Of a DNA stretch of 64,000 bases, positions 27,389 to 37,108 are shown in pieces. The stretch comes from Sphingopyxis sp. CCNWLW2 (GTDB lineage Bacteria > Pseudomonadota > Alphaproteobacteria > Sphingomonadales > Sphingomonadaceae), in NCBI RefSeq assembly GCF_037095755.1, contig NZ_JBAWKJ010000003.1:124001-188000 (forward strand), read 5' to 3'. A program made the position numbers and the translations under genes. The notes under the pieces were generated by a model. It saw only the letters and a program-made list of their open reading frames with translations. It was not told the DNA's origin and made no database searches. How positions within the stretch are numbered: position 1 is the first letter of the stretch; each line of letters opens with the position of its first letter.

Positions 27389-27774
27389 GAGTCCCCCTCC
27401 CGCTTGCGGGAGGGGTTAGGGGAGGGGATGTCCGCAAGCGCTCGTTCGATTTCGCCCACGACGCCCTCGATCCGTTCCAACACATCATTGTTCCAGAAAC
27501 GGATCACCTGATAACCCTGTGATTGTAAATAGGCCGTCCGCGCCTCGTCTTTTTCTACATCAACTGCATGCTGCCCACCATCGACTTCGATAACGAGTTT
27601 GGCGGTGCGCGAGACGAAATCGCAGATGAAAGGGTCGATGGGGAATTGGCGGTTAAAGCGAATGCCGGAGACTTTGCGAGCGCTCAGTTGCGCCCAGAGC
27701 TTTCGTTCGGCATCGGTCGCGTTCAGCCTTAGCTCGCGGGAGCGCATTGTCGGTCGTTTATAGCCCTTGTCCAA
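27385..27774 (-). CDS. DUF559 (Vsr-like endonuclease-fold) protein
   Basis: 129 aa protein of the DUF559 family, related to the very-short-patch-repair endonuclease fold. Recognisable parts are LRLNATDAERKLW at the N-terminus, RFNRQFPIDPFICDF, the putative catalytic IEVDGGQH and YQVIRFWNNDV. Its role is not established. The last ~14 residues ([12 protein letters not shown]) are encoded by a family A repeat, which seems to have landed between this gene and dnaG. It lies between yqeY and dnaG, which are neighbours in many relatives. Confidence 0.8.
   Translation of the reverse strand: MDKGYKRPTMRSRELRLNATDAERKLWAQLSARKVSGIRFNRQFPIDPFICDFVSRTAKLVIEVDGGQHAVDVEKDEARTAYLQSQGYQVIRFWNNDVLERIEGVVGEIERALADIPSPNPSRKREGDS
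27393..27428. repeat. Single family A REP unit inside the DUF559 3' end
   Basis: One hairpin unit (CCCCTCCCGCTTGCGGGAGG, then GTTAGGGGAGGGG) lies within the DUF559 reading frame and directly upstream of the dnaG start. The other copies occur as inverted pairs, so this may be half of one. Confidence 0.8.
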
Positions 27775-27778
27775 ACAG

Positions 27779-27872
27779 GCCCTCCCCCGACCCCTCCCGC
27801 AAGCGGGAGGGGAGAATATACGCTCGCGGCCACCTTGTCCCCCTCCCGCTTGCGGGAGGGGTTAGGGGAGGG
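27779..27872. repeat. Inverted pair of GC-rich REP units (family A)
   Basis: Two head-to-head hairpin units (CCCTCCCGCAAGCGGGAGGG and its inverse), with flanks CCTCCCCCGA and TTAGGGGAGGG, fill the gap between yqeY and the DUF559 gene, separated by about 25 unique bases. Confidence 0.85.
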
Positions 27873-27878
27873 CATGTC

Positions 27879-28331
27879 TCAGGAGAGCGCCGCCTTCACC
27901 CAACCCGACGCCTTGCTCATATCAAGCTGCGAACCCAGCCGGTCCTTTACCGCCGCCATCACCTTGCCCATATCCTTCAGGCTTTCGGCACCCAGCTCGA
28001 CCACGATCGCCTTGATCGCGGCGGCAGCATCGTCGTCGTTCAGCTGCGCGGGCAGGAAATCCTCGATCACGACAACCTCGGCCGCCTCGATGTCGGCAAG
28101 CTCCTGACGCCCACCCTGTTCGTACATGGTGATCGATTCGCGGCGCTGCTTGACCATTTTCTGGAGCACGTCGGTAACGAGCACATCGTCGTCGGCCGGC
28201 GCGGTGCCGGTGCGCAGCTCGATGTCCTTGTCCTTGATCTTGGCCAGCATCAGCCGGATGGTGCCGAGCCGCGCCTTGTCGCCGGCCTTCATCGCCGCGA
28301 CCTGCGCAGCCTTGATGTCGTCACGAATCAT
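27879..28331 (-). CDS. GatB/YqeY domain protein
   Basis: 150 aa protein consisting only of the GatB/YqeY domain, the tRNA-binding module at the C-terminus of amidotransferase GatB. The family core is clear: MIRDDIKAAQVAAMKAGDK at the start, RLGTIRLMLAKIKD, VLQKMVKQRRES and the end LDMSKASGWVKAAL. The free-standing form is often found next to dnaG in alphaproteobacteria; its role is not well known. The start at 28331 is preferred over an ATG seven codons upstream. It is divergent from carA. Confidence 0.9.
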   Translation of the reverse strand: MIRDDIKAAQVAAMKAGDKARLGTIRLMLAKIKDKDIELRTGTAPADDDVLVTDVLQKMVKQRRESITMYEQGGRQELADIEAAEVVVIEDFLPAQLNDDDAAAAIKAIVVELGAESLKDMGKVMAAVKDRLGSQLDMSKASGWVKAALS

Positions 28332-28462
28332 GCGTGTCCCCATGCGCTGCAAATTTCGGAAAGGCCCTCTCTAGCGAGAAGTTTCCTAATCCGATAGCTT
28401 GTGAATCACTTTTTTGCCTCCTACTTGGTCGGCCGTTTAGCCCCCCGTCCGGAGCATGTTGA

Positions 28463-29635
28463 ATGGCACCTGCCAACCCCTCTGCCGCGCCCAAAAGCCA
28501 GCCATCTGGCGCGACTGGCGTCCTTGTCCTCGCCGATGGCACGATCCTGTGGGGCGTGGGTTACGGCGCGAGCGGCGCCGCTGTGGGCGAGATTTGTTTC
28601 AATACGTCGATGACGGGCTATCAGGAAATCCTGACCGACCCCAGCTATGCGGGTCAGATCGTCACTTTCACCTTCCCGCATATCGGCAATGTCGGCGCGA
28701 ACCCCGAGGATATGGAGCGCGGCGTGCACGGCGCGCTCGGCTGCATCACGCGCGAGCTGCCGACGCAGCCCAGCAACTTCCGCAGCGTGCAGACGCTCCC
28801 CGAGTGGATGATCGAACAGGGCGTCATCGGACTTGCCGGGATCGACACGCGCGCATTGACGCGCCGCATCCGCGACGCGGGTGCGCCGAACGGCGTGATC
28901 GCGCACAGCCCCGACGGCAAGTTCGACATCGACGAGCTGCTCGCCATGGCGCGCGGCTGGGCGGGGCTCGAGGGCATGGACCTTGCGAAGGCGGTCAGCC
29001 GCACCGACACCGGCGACTGGACCGGCGGCGCGTGGACGCTGGGGCATGGCTATGCGACCGAAGAAGGCGGCGAGCGGCCGCATGTCGTCGCGATCGATTA
29101 TGGCGCGAAGGACAATATCTTCCGCAACCTGGTAAAGGCCGGCGCGCGCGTCACCGTGGTGCCCGCGACCGCGAGCCTCGACGAGGTGCTGGGGCATAAT
29201 CCCGCGGGCGTGTTCCTCTCGAACGGCCCCGGCGACCCCGCGGCGACGGGCGACTATGCGGTGCCGGTGATCCAGGGGCTGCTCGAACGCGACGTGCCGA
29301 TCTTCGGCATCTGTCTCGGCCACCAGATGCTGGGCATCGCGGCGGGCGCAAAGACCGTGAAGATGCATCAGGGCCACCGCGGCGCGAACCATCCGGTGCA
29401 GCGCGCGGAAGACGGCGTGGTCGAGATCACCAGCATGAACCACGGCTTCGCGGTTGACGCCGCGACGCTGCCCGTCGGCGTGGTCGAAACGCACAAGAGC
29501 CTGTTCGACGGATCGAACTGCGGCATCGCGATCACGGGGAAGAACGCGTTCAGCGTGCAATATCACCCCGAGGCAAGCCCGGGGCCGCAGGACAGCTTCT
29601 ATCTGTTTGAGAAGTTTGTCGGGGGGCTGAAGTGA
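28463..29635 (+). CDS. carA: Carbamoyl-phosphate synthase small subunit
   Basis: Glutamine amidotransferase subunit (390 aa) supplying ammonia for carbamoyl phosphate, used in arginine and pyrimidine synthesis. The N-terminal CPS small-chain domain contains EICFNTSMTGYQEILTDPSY. The C-terminal class I GATase domain has the nucleophile elbow GICLGHQML and the catalytic His/Glu in YHPEASPGPQD. GGAG lies eight bases before ATG 28463. Its stop overlaps a GTG that begins the next, unrelated gene (GTGA), so that gene is coupled to carA. Confidence 0.97.
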   Translation: MAPANPSAAPKSQPSGATGVLVLADGTILWGVGYGASGAAVGEICFNTSMTGYQEILTDPSYAGQIVTFTFPHIGNVGANPEDMERGVHGALGCITRELPTQPSNFRSVQTLPEWMIEQGVIGLAGIDTRALTRRIRDAGAPNGVIAHSPDGKFDIDELLAMARGWAGLEGMDLAKAVSRTDTGDWTGGAWTLGHGYATEEGGERPHVVAIDYGAKDNIFRNLVKAGARVTVVPATASLDEVLGHNPAGVFLSNGPGDPAATGDYAVPVIQGLLERDVPIFGICLGHQMLGIAAGAKTVKMHQGHRGANHPVQRAEDGVVEITSMNHGFAVDAATLPVGVVETHKSLFDGSNCGIAITGKNAFSVQYHPEASPGPQDSFYLFEKFVGGLK

Positions 29636-30372
29636 CGCTTCCGCCAATCGAGCCTTATGTTGAGTCCTTCTTTTGGCAGACGTCTTCATGGAAGAAGGAC
29701 ATCCCTGCGGGATATGTCCGCCGAACCGCAATCGTTGAGTGGATTTCGGAACGAATAACCGTGTCGGTGGAACGCTTCGGACCTGAAGTGTGTCGGCCAT
29801 ACCTTGGGTTAGCTTCGGATATTTTCGATCGGATGATTGAAAGCGGCAATGTGGCCATTCAGCATCATCCGGTTGCTGGCGAATATTATTGCGTCGATTC
29901 TGAAAAACTCACGAAATTTCGTGCTCAAACTTTACAAAATGATGAAACCACCAAACAGTATCAAACTGTTGGTGCGCATCTTTTTGACGATATTTTTGGT
30001 GCCTACTCACGTGAGAGCGATCTAAGCGCGATTGAAAATGTAGAATCTAGTCTAAAGATTCCTGCGTCCGATCGCGTTGTGCATTTGAATGACAACGAAC
30101 GCAAAGCAATCGACGAGACAGCCCAACAACTTGCCAGCTCTCTTAAGAAAGAGAACTCCGTCGATGGTGATGTCGATCTGAGGGATCGGTTCGTTGCCCA
30201 ACTTGCCGCGGCGAGAGAACTCGTTCGTGCTGACTCAGTACGAGCTTACCTCATGTACGAAACCCTTGTTCGGATGCTGGGGATGCTAATCCAAAAATAC
30301 CAAGGGCACGTGATCGGCGCTGCCGCTCAGAAGCTTTTAGATTTAGTCATTCAGCACATCTTTGGAAAATAA
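29632..30372 (+). CDS. Orphan low-GC protein lodged between carA and carB
   Basis: 246 aa protein of no family I can name. It starts at GTG overlapping the carA stop (GTGA) and its TAA is followed at once by the carB ATG, so it fits the operon without loss of any base of either gene. The base composition is clearly lower in G+C than its neighbours (for example 19 of 60 bases at 29881-29940 against 37 of 60 at 30421-30480 in carB), which suggests acquisition by transfer. The N-terminal half may hold a winged-helix-like part; the C-terminal ~100 residues (from VVHLNDNERKAIDE) are helical and end with an amphipathic, possibly membrane-associated helix. Function unknown; a defence or stress role is only a guess. 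Confidence 0.75.
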   Translation: MTLPPIEPYVESFFWQTSSWKKDIPAGYVRRTAIVEWISERITVSVERFGPEVCRPYLGLASDIFDRMIESGNVAIQHHPVAGEYYCVDSEKLTKFRAQTLQNDETTKQYQTVGAHLFDDIFGAYSRESDLSAIENVESSLKIPASDRVVHLNDNERKAIDETAQQLASSLKKENSVDGDVDLRDRFVAQLAAARELVRADSVRAYLMYETLVRMLGMLIQKYQGHVIGAAAQKLLDLVIQHIFGK

Positions 30373-33300
30373 ATGCCCAAAAGAACCGACATCCAATCCA
30401 TCCTCGTCATCGGCGCCGGCCCGATCGTTATCGGTCAGGCGTGCGAGTTCGACTATTCGGGGACGCAGGCGATCAAGGCGCTGAAGGAGGAGGGCTATCG
30501 CATCGTCCTCGTCAACTCCAACCCCGCGACGATCATGACCGATCCCGACCTCGCCGACGCGACCTATGTGGAGCCGATCACGCCCGAGATCGTCGCGAAG
30601 ATCATCGCGAAGGAGCGCCCCGACGCGGTGCTGCCGACGATGGGCGGGCAGACCGCGCTCAACACCGCGCTGGCTTTGTTCAACGACGGGACGCTGGAGA
30701 AATATGGCGTCGAGATGATCGGCGCCGATGCCGAGGCGATCGACAAGGCCGAGGACCGGATCAAGTTCCGCGACGCGATGGACAAGATCGGGCTGGAAAG
30801 CGCGCGCTCGGGCATTGCGCACACGCTCGACGAGGCGTTCGCGGTGCTCGAACGCACCGGCCTGCCGTCGATCATCCGCCCCAGCTTTACCATGGGCGGC
30901 ACCGGCGGTGGCATCGCGTATAACCGCGAGGAATTCGAGCATATTGTCCGCGGCGGCCTGATCGCCTCGCCCACCACCGAAGTCCTGATCGAGGAATCGC
31001 TCCTCGGCTGGAAGGAGTTCGAGATGGAGGTGGTGCGCGACCGCAAGGACAATTGCATCATCATCTGCTCGATCGAAAATGTCGATCCGATGGGCGTCCA
31101 CACGGGCGATTCCATCACCGTCGCGCCGGCGCTGACGCTGACCGACAAGGAATATCAGATCATGCGCAACGCGAGCATCGCGGTGCTGCGCGAGATCGGC
31201 GTCGAGACGGGCGGGTCGAACGTCCAGTTCGCGGTGAACCCCAAGGACGGCCGCCTGATCGTGATCGAGATGAACCCGCGCGTGTCGCGTTCGTCGGCGC
31301 TCGCGTCGAAAGCGACGGGCTTTCCGATCGCCAAGGTCGCGGCAAAGCTCGCGGTCGGCTACACGCTCGATGAGATCATGAACGACATCACCGGGGTCAC
31401 CCCCGCGTCGTTCGAACCGACGATCGACTATGTCGTCACCAAGATACCCCGGTTTGCCTTCGAAAAGTTCAAGGGCGCCGAGGCGACGCTGTCGACCGCG
31501 ATGAAATCGGTTGGCGAAGTGATGGCGATCGGCCGTACGATCCACGAAAGCCTGCAAAAGGCGCTGCGCGGCCTCGAGACCGGCCTGAGCGGCTTCAACT
31601 TCGTCGACCGCCTCAAGGGCGCGACGCACGACCAGCTGCGCAGCGAACTTGCGAAGCGCACCCCCGACCGGCTGCTCAACGCCGCGCAGGCGATCCGCGA
31701 GGGGCTGCCGCTCGCCGAGATCAACCGCGTCGCGGGTTACGACATGTGGTTCCTCGAACGCATCGCCGAGATCGTCGCGGCTGAGGTCGAGGTGTGCAAA
31801 AACGGCCTGCCGCGCGATGCCGAAGCGCTGCGCAAATTGAAAGCGATGGGCTTTTCCGACAAGCGTCTGGCCTATCTGGCGCTCCAGTCAGCGAACCTCC
31901 ACCCCGGCACGCGCCGTGCGACCGCGCGCGGCAGCGGGCTGATCCACGATGCGGTGAAGGCGATGACCGGCGGCGTCACCGAGGCCGAAGTGCGCGCGCT
32001 GCGCCACAAGCTTGGCGTGCGTCCGGTGTTCAAGATGATCGACACCTGCGCAGCCGAATTCGCTGCAAAGACCCCCTATCTCTATTCGACCTATGAAGCC
32101 CCGACCTTCGGCGAGCCCGAGAATGAGGCGAACCCGTCGGATCGCCAGAAGGTCGTCATCCTCGGAGGCGGCCCGAACCGGATCGGGCAGGGGATCGAGT
32201 TCGATTATTGCTGCTGCCACGCCTGCTTCGCGCTCGAAGAGGCAGGCTATGAAACGATCATGATCAACTGCAACCCGGAGACGGTTTCGACCGATTATGA
32301 CACGTCGGACCGCCTCTATTTCGAACCGCTGACCGCCGAGGACGTGCTCGAAATATTGCACGTCGAAATGTCGAAGGGCGAACTCGTCGGCGTGATCGTC
32401 CAGTTCGGCGGGCAGACGCCGCTGAAGCTCGCGCAGGCATTGTCCGACGCGGGCATCCCGATCCTCGGCACCTCGCCCGACGCGATCGACCTCGCTGAAG
32501 ACCGCGAGCGCTTTGCGGCGCTCGTCAACAAGCTTGGCCTCAAGCAGCCCGAAAACGGCATCGCGCGCAGCCGCGAGGAAGCCGTCGCAGTCGCGGCGCG
32601 CATCGGTTACCCGGTGCTCACGCGCCCGAGCTACGTGCTCGGCGGCCGCGCGATGGAGATCGTCGACGACCAGGCGCAGCTCGAAAATTATATCGAGACC
32701 GCGGTGCAGGTGTCGGGCGATTCCCCGGTGCTGATCGACCGCTATCTGCGCGACGCGATCGAGGTCGATGTCGATGCGCTGTGCGACGGGACCGATGTCG
32801 TCGTCGCGGGCGTGCTCCAGCACATCGAGGAAGCCGGCGTCCATTCGGGCGACAGCGCCTGCTCGATCCCGCCGTACAGCCTGTCCGACAAGATCGTCGC
32901 CGAGATCGAACGCCAGACCGAAGCGCTCGCACGCGCGCTCGAAGTTCGCGGCCTCATGAACATCCAGTTCGCGGTCAAGGGCGACGAGGTCTTCCTGATC
33001 GAGGTCAACCCGCGCGCCAGCCGCACCGTACCCTTCGTCGCCAAGGCGGTGGGCTCGCCGATCGCCAAGATCGCGGCGCGGGTGATGGCGGGCGAAAAGC
33101 TCGCCGACCTGCCGAAGATCAACCGCGACATCGCGCATGTCGCGGTGAAGGAAGCGGTCTTCCCCTTCGCGCGCTTCCCCGGCACCGATCCGGTGCTGTC
33201 GCCCGAAATGAAGTCCACCGGCGAAGTCATGGGAATCGACAGCAATTTCAACCTTGCTTTCGCCAAGGCGCAGCTCGGCGCGGGCGACCGCCTGCCGACC

Positions 33301-33693
33301 GAGGGGCGCGTCTTCGTGTCGGTCAAGGACAGCGACAAGCCGCGCATCATCGGCGCGGTGCGCCAGCTGACCGACTGGGGCTGGAAGGTGATCGCGACCG
33401 GCGGCACCGCCGACTATCTGATCGAGCAGGGCATTGAGGTCGAGCGCGTCAACAAGGTTGCCGAAGGCCGCCCGCATATCGTCGACCGGATCAAGGACGG
33501 CGACGTGCAGCTGATCTTCAACACCACCGAAGGGTGGCAGTCGCTTCAGGACTCGCAATCGATCCGCGCGTCGGCGCTCGCGGCCGATATCGCCTACTAC
33601 ACGACGGCTGCGGCGAGCGATGCATCGACGCAGGCGATCGGCGCGCTCCGCTCGCACTCTCTTGAAGTAAAGCCGCTTCAGGACTATTATTGA
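30373..33693 (+). CDS. carB: Carbamoyl-phosphate synthase large subunit
   Basis: Large synthetase (1106 aa, close to the family length) that makes carbamoyl phosphate from bicarbonate, ammonia and two ATP. Two homologous ATP-grasp halves are seen: the first from [19 protein letters not shown] with [19 protein letters not shown], the second from [19 protein letters not shown] with [20 protein letters not shown]-terminal MGS-like allosteric domain ([21 protein letters not shown]) ends the protein. ATG immediately follows the stop of the orphan gene, so translation is likely by re-initiation or coupling. Confidence 0.98.
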   Translation: MPKRTDIQSILVIGAGPIVIGQACEFDYSGTQAIKALKEEGYRIVLVNSNPATIMTDPDLADATYVEPITPEIVAKIIAKERPDAVLPTMGGQTALNTALALFNDGTLEKYGVEMIGADAEAIDKAEDRIKFRDAMDKIGLESARSGIAHTLDEAFAVLERTGLPSIIRPSFTMGGTGGGIAYNREEFEHIVRGGLIASPTTEVLIEESLLGWKEFEMEVVRDRKDNCIIICSIENVDPMGVHTGDSITVAPALTLTDKEYQIMRNASIAVLREIGVETGGSNVQFAVNPKDGRLIVIEMNPRVSRSSALASKATGFPIAKVAAKLAVGYTLDEIMNDITGVTPASFEPTIDYVVTKIPRFAFEKFKGAEATLSTAMKSVGEVMAIGRTIHESLQKALRGLETGLSGFNFVDRLKGATHDQLRSELAKRTPDRLLNAAQAIREGLPLAEINRVAGYDMWFLERIAEIVAAEVEVCKNGLPRDAEALRKLKAMGFSDKRLAYLALQSANLHPGTRRATARGSGLIHDAVKAMTGGVTEAEVRALRHKLGVRPVFKMIDTCAAEFAAKTPYLYSTYEAPTFGEPENEANPSDRQKVVILGGGPNRIGQGIEFDYCCCHACFALEEAGYETIMINCNPETVSTDYDTSDRLYFEPLTAEDVLEILHVEMSKGELVGVIVQFGGQTPLKLAQALSDAGIPILGTSPDAIDLAEDRERFAALVNKLGLKQPENGIARSREEAVAVAARIGYPVLTRPSYVLGGRAMEIVDDQAQLENYIETAVQVSGDSPVLIDRYLRDAIEVDVDALCDGTDVVVAGVLQHIEEAGVHSGDSACSIPPYSLSDKIVAEIERQTEALARALEVRGLMNIQFAVKGDEVFLIEVNPRASRTVPFVAKAVGSPIAKIAARVMAGEKLADLPKINRDIAHVAVKEAVFPFARFPGTDPVLSPEMKSTGEVMGIDSNFNLAFAKAQLGAGDRLPTEGRVFVSVKDSDKPRIIGAVRQLTDWGWKVIATGGTADYLIEQGIEVERVNKVAEGRPHIVDRIKDGDVQLIFNTTEGWQSLQDSQSIRASALAADIAYYTTAAASDASTQAIGALRSHSLEVKPLQDYY

Positions 33694-33788
33694 ACCACCG
33701 CTCCACCCCCCGACATTGACGGAACAGCGGCGCAGCCGCCCGGCGAAACTTCGCTGGCGCTGGATTATTGACGAAGGACAACAGGATA

Positions 33789-34265
33789 ATGGCAAGCGTT
33801 GAAAAGGTGCCGATGCTGGCAGAAGGCTATGAGAAGCTGAGCACGCAGCTCACCGCACTCAAGGCCGAGCGACCGTTGATCGTCGATGCGATCGAGGAAG
33901 CGCGCGCGCATGGCGACCTTTCGGAAAATGCCGAATATCACGCCGCGAAGGAGCGTCAGGGCCAAGTCGAAGCGACGATCGGCGACCTCGAAGATCGTCT
34001 GTCGCGCGCACAGGTCATCGACCCGACGACGCTGTCGGGCGACCGTATCGTGTTCGGTGCGACCGTCACCCTCGCCGACGAGGACGACAAGCCGGTGAAG
34101 TATCAGATCGTCGGTCAGGCCGAGGCGGACGCCAAGGACGGCAAGATCAGCTATAATTCGCCGCTCGGCCGCGCGTTGATCGGCCGCCGCGTCGAGGACG
34201 AGATCGAAGTCACCGTGCCCGCGGGCGACAAATATTATCTGGTGAAGAAGATCGAATTCATCTGA
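33789..34265 (+). CDS. greA: Transcription elongation factor GreA
   Basis: Stimulates transcript cleavage in backtracked RNA polymerase. Exactly 158 aa, the standard length. The N-terminal coiled coil has the acidic tip in [15 protein letters not shown]; the C-terminal FKBP-like domain includes [13 protein letters not shown] and ends in VKKIEFI. The start is ATG 33789; a TTG seven codons upstream is the limit of the frame. It follows carB by about 95 bases. Confidence 0.97.
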   Translation: MASVEKVPMLAEGYEKLSTQLTALKAERPLIVDAIEEARAHGDLSENAEYHAAKERQGQVEATIGDLEDRLSRAQVIDPTTLSGDRIVFGATVTLADEDDKPVKYQIVGQAEADAKDGKISYNSPLGRALIGRRVEDEIEVTVPAGDKYYLVKKIEFI

Positions 34266-34278
34266 TGGATTTTTGACG

Positions 34279-34914
34279 ATGAAGCCGCACGACGCGCCGC
34301 TGGTCACGGGCTATGCGCTCGTCTGCGTCATCGTCTTCGTCCTTCTGTCGATCACCGGATTTCAGGTCGACGCGATCGTGCGCGCGGGGTTTATCCCTGC
34401 GCGTTTCGGCAGCGAGCTGATCCTGCCGCCCGGGACGATGGTGCCCTTCATACTGACCCCGCTGACATCGGCCCTGCTGCACGGCGGGGTGCTGCACATC
34501 GTCTTCAACGTCATCGTACTACTTTTCATCGGGCGCCAGCTTGAGGCGCCGCTCGGGGCGAAGGCGATGGCGGTGGTGCTGCTCGCCGGCGCTTATGGCG
34601 GTGCGCTCGCGCAATTTCTTTCCGACCCGCAATCGGCGGTGCCGATGATCGGCGCCAGCGGTGCGATCTCGGCGCTGATCGCGGTGTATGCCCTGATCTT
34701 CAGCCGCTCGCAGGCGACCGCGATCGGACCGATCCCGGGGCATTGGGTGCGCGCGCTATGGCTCGCCGCGGCGTGGATCGGGCTTCAGCTGCTGCTTGGT
34801 TTCGCCGGCGGCGGCGGTTTTGGTGCGGTGGCGATCTGGGCGCATGTCGGCGGGTTCCTTGCCGGCCTGCTGCTGGCACGCCCGTTGCTGCGTTGGCGAT
34901 TCGGCGCGCGCTAA
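34279..34914 (+). CDS. Rhomboid-family intramembrane serine protease
   Basis: 211 aa membrane protein with about six hydrophobic segments. Rhomboid features are present: HGGVLHIVFNVIVLLFIGRQLE in the second segment, the catalytic serine in GASGAISAL, and the catalytic histidine in WAHVGGFLAGLL. It should cleave single-pass membrane proteins within the bilayer; the substrate is unknown. ATG 34279 is chosen over TTG 34273. Its stop overlaps the convergent NUDIX gene by four bases. Confidence 0.9.
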   Translation: MKPHDAPLVTGYALVCVIVFVLLSITGFQVDAIVRAGFIPARFGSELILPPGTMVPFILTPLTSALLHGGVLHIVFNVIVLLFIGRQLEAPLGAKAMAVVLLAGAYGGALAQFLSDPQSAVPMIGASGAISALIAVYALIFSRSQATAIGPIPGHWVRALWLAAAWIGLQLLLGFAGGGGFGAVAIWAHVGGFLAGLLLARPLLRWRFGAR

Positions 34915-35456
34915 AGTCGGAGCAATCCGCCCGCCAGCAGCATCGCGACACGCACATCGATCCCGCAGCCTTCGGCGCGCTTTGCCGCGACGAAATCGGC
35001 GACGCTGTCCAGCGGCACGCGGTGGACGAGGATGTCCTCGCCATCGACCCCGCCGCCTTCGCCGACCCTGGTCAGCCCGGTCGCGATCAGCAGCGTGAAG
35101 CTTTCGCTGACCATGCCAGGCGAACTGTAGAATTCGCCGACGGTGCGCCAGTTGGCGGCGCGATAGCCCGTTTCCTCCTCAAGCTCGCGCTGCGCCGCGA
35201 TCTCCGATGCCTCGCCCGCGGTGTCGTCGCCGACCAGCCCAGCGGGCAGTTCGAGGCAGTTGATCTTGAGCGGTACCCGATATTGTTCGACCAATATGAC
35301 GTGGCGACCATCATCGCCCTCGTCGATCGCGAGGATCACCGCGGCGTGAATGCCGCGGGCGCGCGAGACATATTCCCAATTTCCCTGCTGCTTGACGGAA
35401 ATGAAGCGGCCTTCCCATCGCGTCTCGATGGGGGCGTCGGGGGAGGGGCGGGTCAT
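34911..35456 (-). CDS. NUDIX hydrolase, ADP-ribose pyrophosphatase type
   Basis: 181 aa hydrolase of nucleoside-diphosphate-linked substrates. The complete Nudix box is present: G, five residues, E, seven residues, RELEEETGY. An ELPAGLV motif before it and the following SSPGMVSE segment resemble ADP-ribose pyrophosphatases. The frame is open to 35522 through a palindromic repeat; ATG 35456 is chosen because AAGGA lies a few bases upstream. The substrate is inferred, not proven. Confidence 0.88.
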   Translation of the reverse strand: MTRPSPDAPIETRWEGRFISVKQQGNWEYVSRARGIHAAVILAIDEGDDGRHVILVEQYRVPLKINCLELPAGLVGDDTAGEASEIAAQRELEEETGYRAANWRTVGEFYSSPGMVSESFTLLIATGLTRVGEGGGVDGEDILVHRVPLDSVADFVAAKRAEGCGIDVRVAMLLAGGLLRL

Positions 35457-35469
35457 ATCTGTCCTTATC

Positions 35470-35561
35470 GTCATTGTGACTCCGGCGAAGGCCGGCGGAA
35501 GCAATCCAGAGAGGCCTTGCACCGCTCTGGATTGCCACGGGCCTCCGGCCCTCGCAATGAC
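35470..35561. repeat. Palindromic intergenic repeat (family E)
   Basis: Inverted repeat with outer arms GTCATTG / CAATGAC and an inner pair GCAATCCAGAG / CTCTGGATTGC, between the NUDIX and TPM genes. Inner arms match perfectly over 11 bases. Confidence 0.75.
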
Positions 35562-35568
35562 GACAGGC

Positions 35569-36255
35569 CTAAAGTTCGATCAGGCGGTCGGGAAGTTCGT
35601 TGGGATTTTCATCGCCCTTGGGGAAATGTTCGGCGAGGACGATGCCCATCTGGCGCACCGCCTCGGCCATGCCTTCGCCGGGCTTGCCGACGCGCACGCG
35701 CTCGATCAGGCCGGCCATCGCATTGCCCCAGATTTCGGGCGTGACCTTTGCGGCGATCGCTTCGTCGGCGACGATGTCGGCGCGATGCTCTTTCAGGCTG
35801 AGGTAGAGGAGGACGCCGGTGCGGCCGAGCGTCTTGGCCTCGGTCCCGACCTTGAACAGGTCGATCGCGCGCGCGCGGACACGCTGCGCCTTGATCGCGC
35901 GCGGGGTCAGCGCCATCCGTAGCGGCCGCCACAGCAGAATCAGCCACATGCCGATCCATTTGAGCACGCCGACGGCAATTACCGTTCCAAGCCATTGATT
36001 GGCGGTGAGATCGTGCCCCCAGCCGCCTGTGAGCCGGTCGTACAGGCCGCGGTAAAAGTCGGGGAACAGCGCGATCACCGACATCGCAATAAAGGCGATG
36101 ACGCTCGCCCAGACGAGCGCGACATCGTCATAATCGTTCGATTTCGCCGCGACGACGGTGACGATCTCGCCGCTGGTGTGCGCCTCGGCCGCGGCGACCG
36201 CCGCGGTCACGATGTCGTGATCGGCTTCGCTCACATGGCTGACTTTATGTGGCAT
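35569..36255 (-). CDS. TPM-domain membrane protein (first of pair)
   Basis: 228 aa protein with a TPM domain at the N-terminus and C-terminus of the chain (SEIVTVVAAK-like start: AEAHTSGEIVTVVA; later RTGVLLYLSLKEH and AIAAKVTPEIWG) and two membrane segments in the middle (about residues 45-65 and 90-112). It has no classical signal peptide. It ends the minus-strand set with the Gly-rich TPM protein and LemA; these three are commonly found together but their joint role is not settled. Confidence 0.82.
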   Translation of the reverse strand: MPHKVSHVSEADHDIVTAAVAAAEAHTSGEIVTVVAAKSNDYDDVALVWASVIAFIAMSVIALFPDFYRGLYDRLTGGWGHDLTANQWLGTVIAVGVLKWIGMWLILLWRPLRMALTPRAIKAQRVRARAIDLFKVGTEAKTLGRTGVLLYLSLKEHRADIVADEAIAAKVTPEIWGNAMAGLIERVRVGKPGEGMAEAVRQMGIVLAEHFPKGDENPNELPDRLIEL

Positions 36256-36267
36256 ATCCTGCGTCCC

Positions 36268-37107
36268 CTACCAGCCGCCGGAGGCGCCGCCGCCCCCGAA
36301 GGAGCCGCCGCCGCCCGAGAAGCCGCCAAAGCCGCCGCCACCGCCGCCCCATGAGGAACCGCCGCCACCGCCCCAGCCACCGCCGCCCCAATGGTCGTCG
36401 TCGCCGCCGCCCCAGATGATGATCGGCGCATCCCAGGGCCGGCCCTTGCCCCGTTTCTTCCCCCGCCGCCCGAGGCGCGAGAGCATCGGCAGGACGAAAA
36501 AGATCAGGATGATGAAGCCGACGAAGAAAAGCCCGCCGAAATTGCCGTCGTTGGCGCGGTCGCGCTCGGCGGCGTCTGCCGCTTTCGCCCGCGCCGCGGC
36601 TTCTTCGGGCGGCAGCTGGATCTGCTGCGCGATCGCATTGACGCCGTCCTGGATGCCACCCGGCATGTCGCCTGCCTTGAACTTGGGCGTCACGACGTCG
36701 CGGATGATCCGCCCCGACAGCGCGTCGGTCAGCACCGGTTCGAGCCCGAGGCCGACCGCGATATTCATCCGCCGTTCGTTCGGCGCGATCAGGAAAACGA
36801 CGCCGTCGTCCTTCGCCTCGTCGCCGATCCCCCAGGCTCGGCCCAGCTTGTAGCCATATTCCGAAACATCATTGCCTTCGAGGTCGCTGACCGTCGCGAC
36901 GACGAGCTGGTGCCCGGTCGTCTTCTCGAGGTCGAGGAGCTGCGCGTTTAGCGCCGCTTCCTCGGCCGCGGGGATGATGTCAGCCTGATCGACGACCGGA
37001 TTGCCCGCGAGCTTGGGAAAGGTCTGCGCAGCGGCGGGTCCCGCCAGTACCAGCAGCCCGGTCAGGGCCGCTGTTACCAGTGGACGCAAAAGGGCGGTCA
37101 GGGCCAC
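36268..37107 (-). CDS. TPM-domain protein with glycine-rich C-terminus (second of pair)
   Basis: 279 aa exported protein: signal sequence ending in AGPAAAQ, then a TPM domain (NPVVDQADIIPAAEE, TGHQLVVATVSDLEG, NERRMNIAVGLGLEPVLTD), one membrane segment near residue 200, and a tail made mostly of Gly, Ser, Trp and Phe. The start is GTG 37107, two bases after the lemA stop. Such YgcG-type proteins accompany LemA widely; the Gly-rich tail is low complexity and its function is unknown. Confidence 0.87.
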   Translation of the reverse strand: MALTALLRPLVTAALTGLLVLAGPAAAQTFPKLAGNPVVDQADIIPAAEEAALNAQLLDLEKTTGHQLVVATVSDLEGNDVSEYGYKLGRAWGIGDEAKDDGVVFLIAPNERRMNIAVGLGLEPVLTDALSGRIIRDVVTPKFKAGDMPGGIQDGVNAIAQQIQLPPEEAAARAKAADAAERDRANDGNFGGLFFVGFIILIFFVLPMLSRLGRRGKKRGKGRPWDAPIIIWGGGDDDHWGGGGWGGGGGSSWGGGGGGFGGFSGGGGSFGGGGASGGW

Positions 37108-37108
37108 T

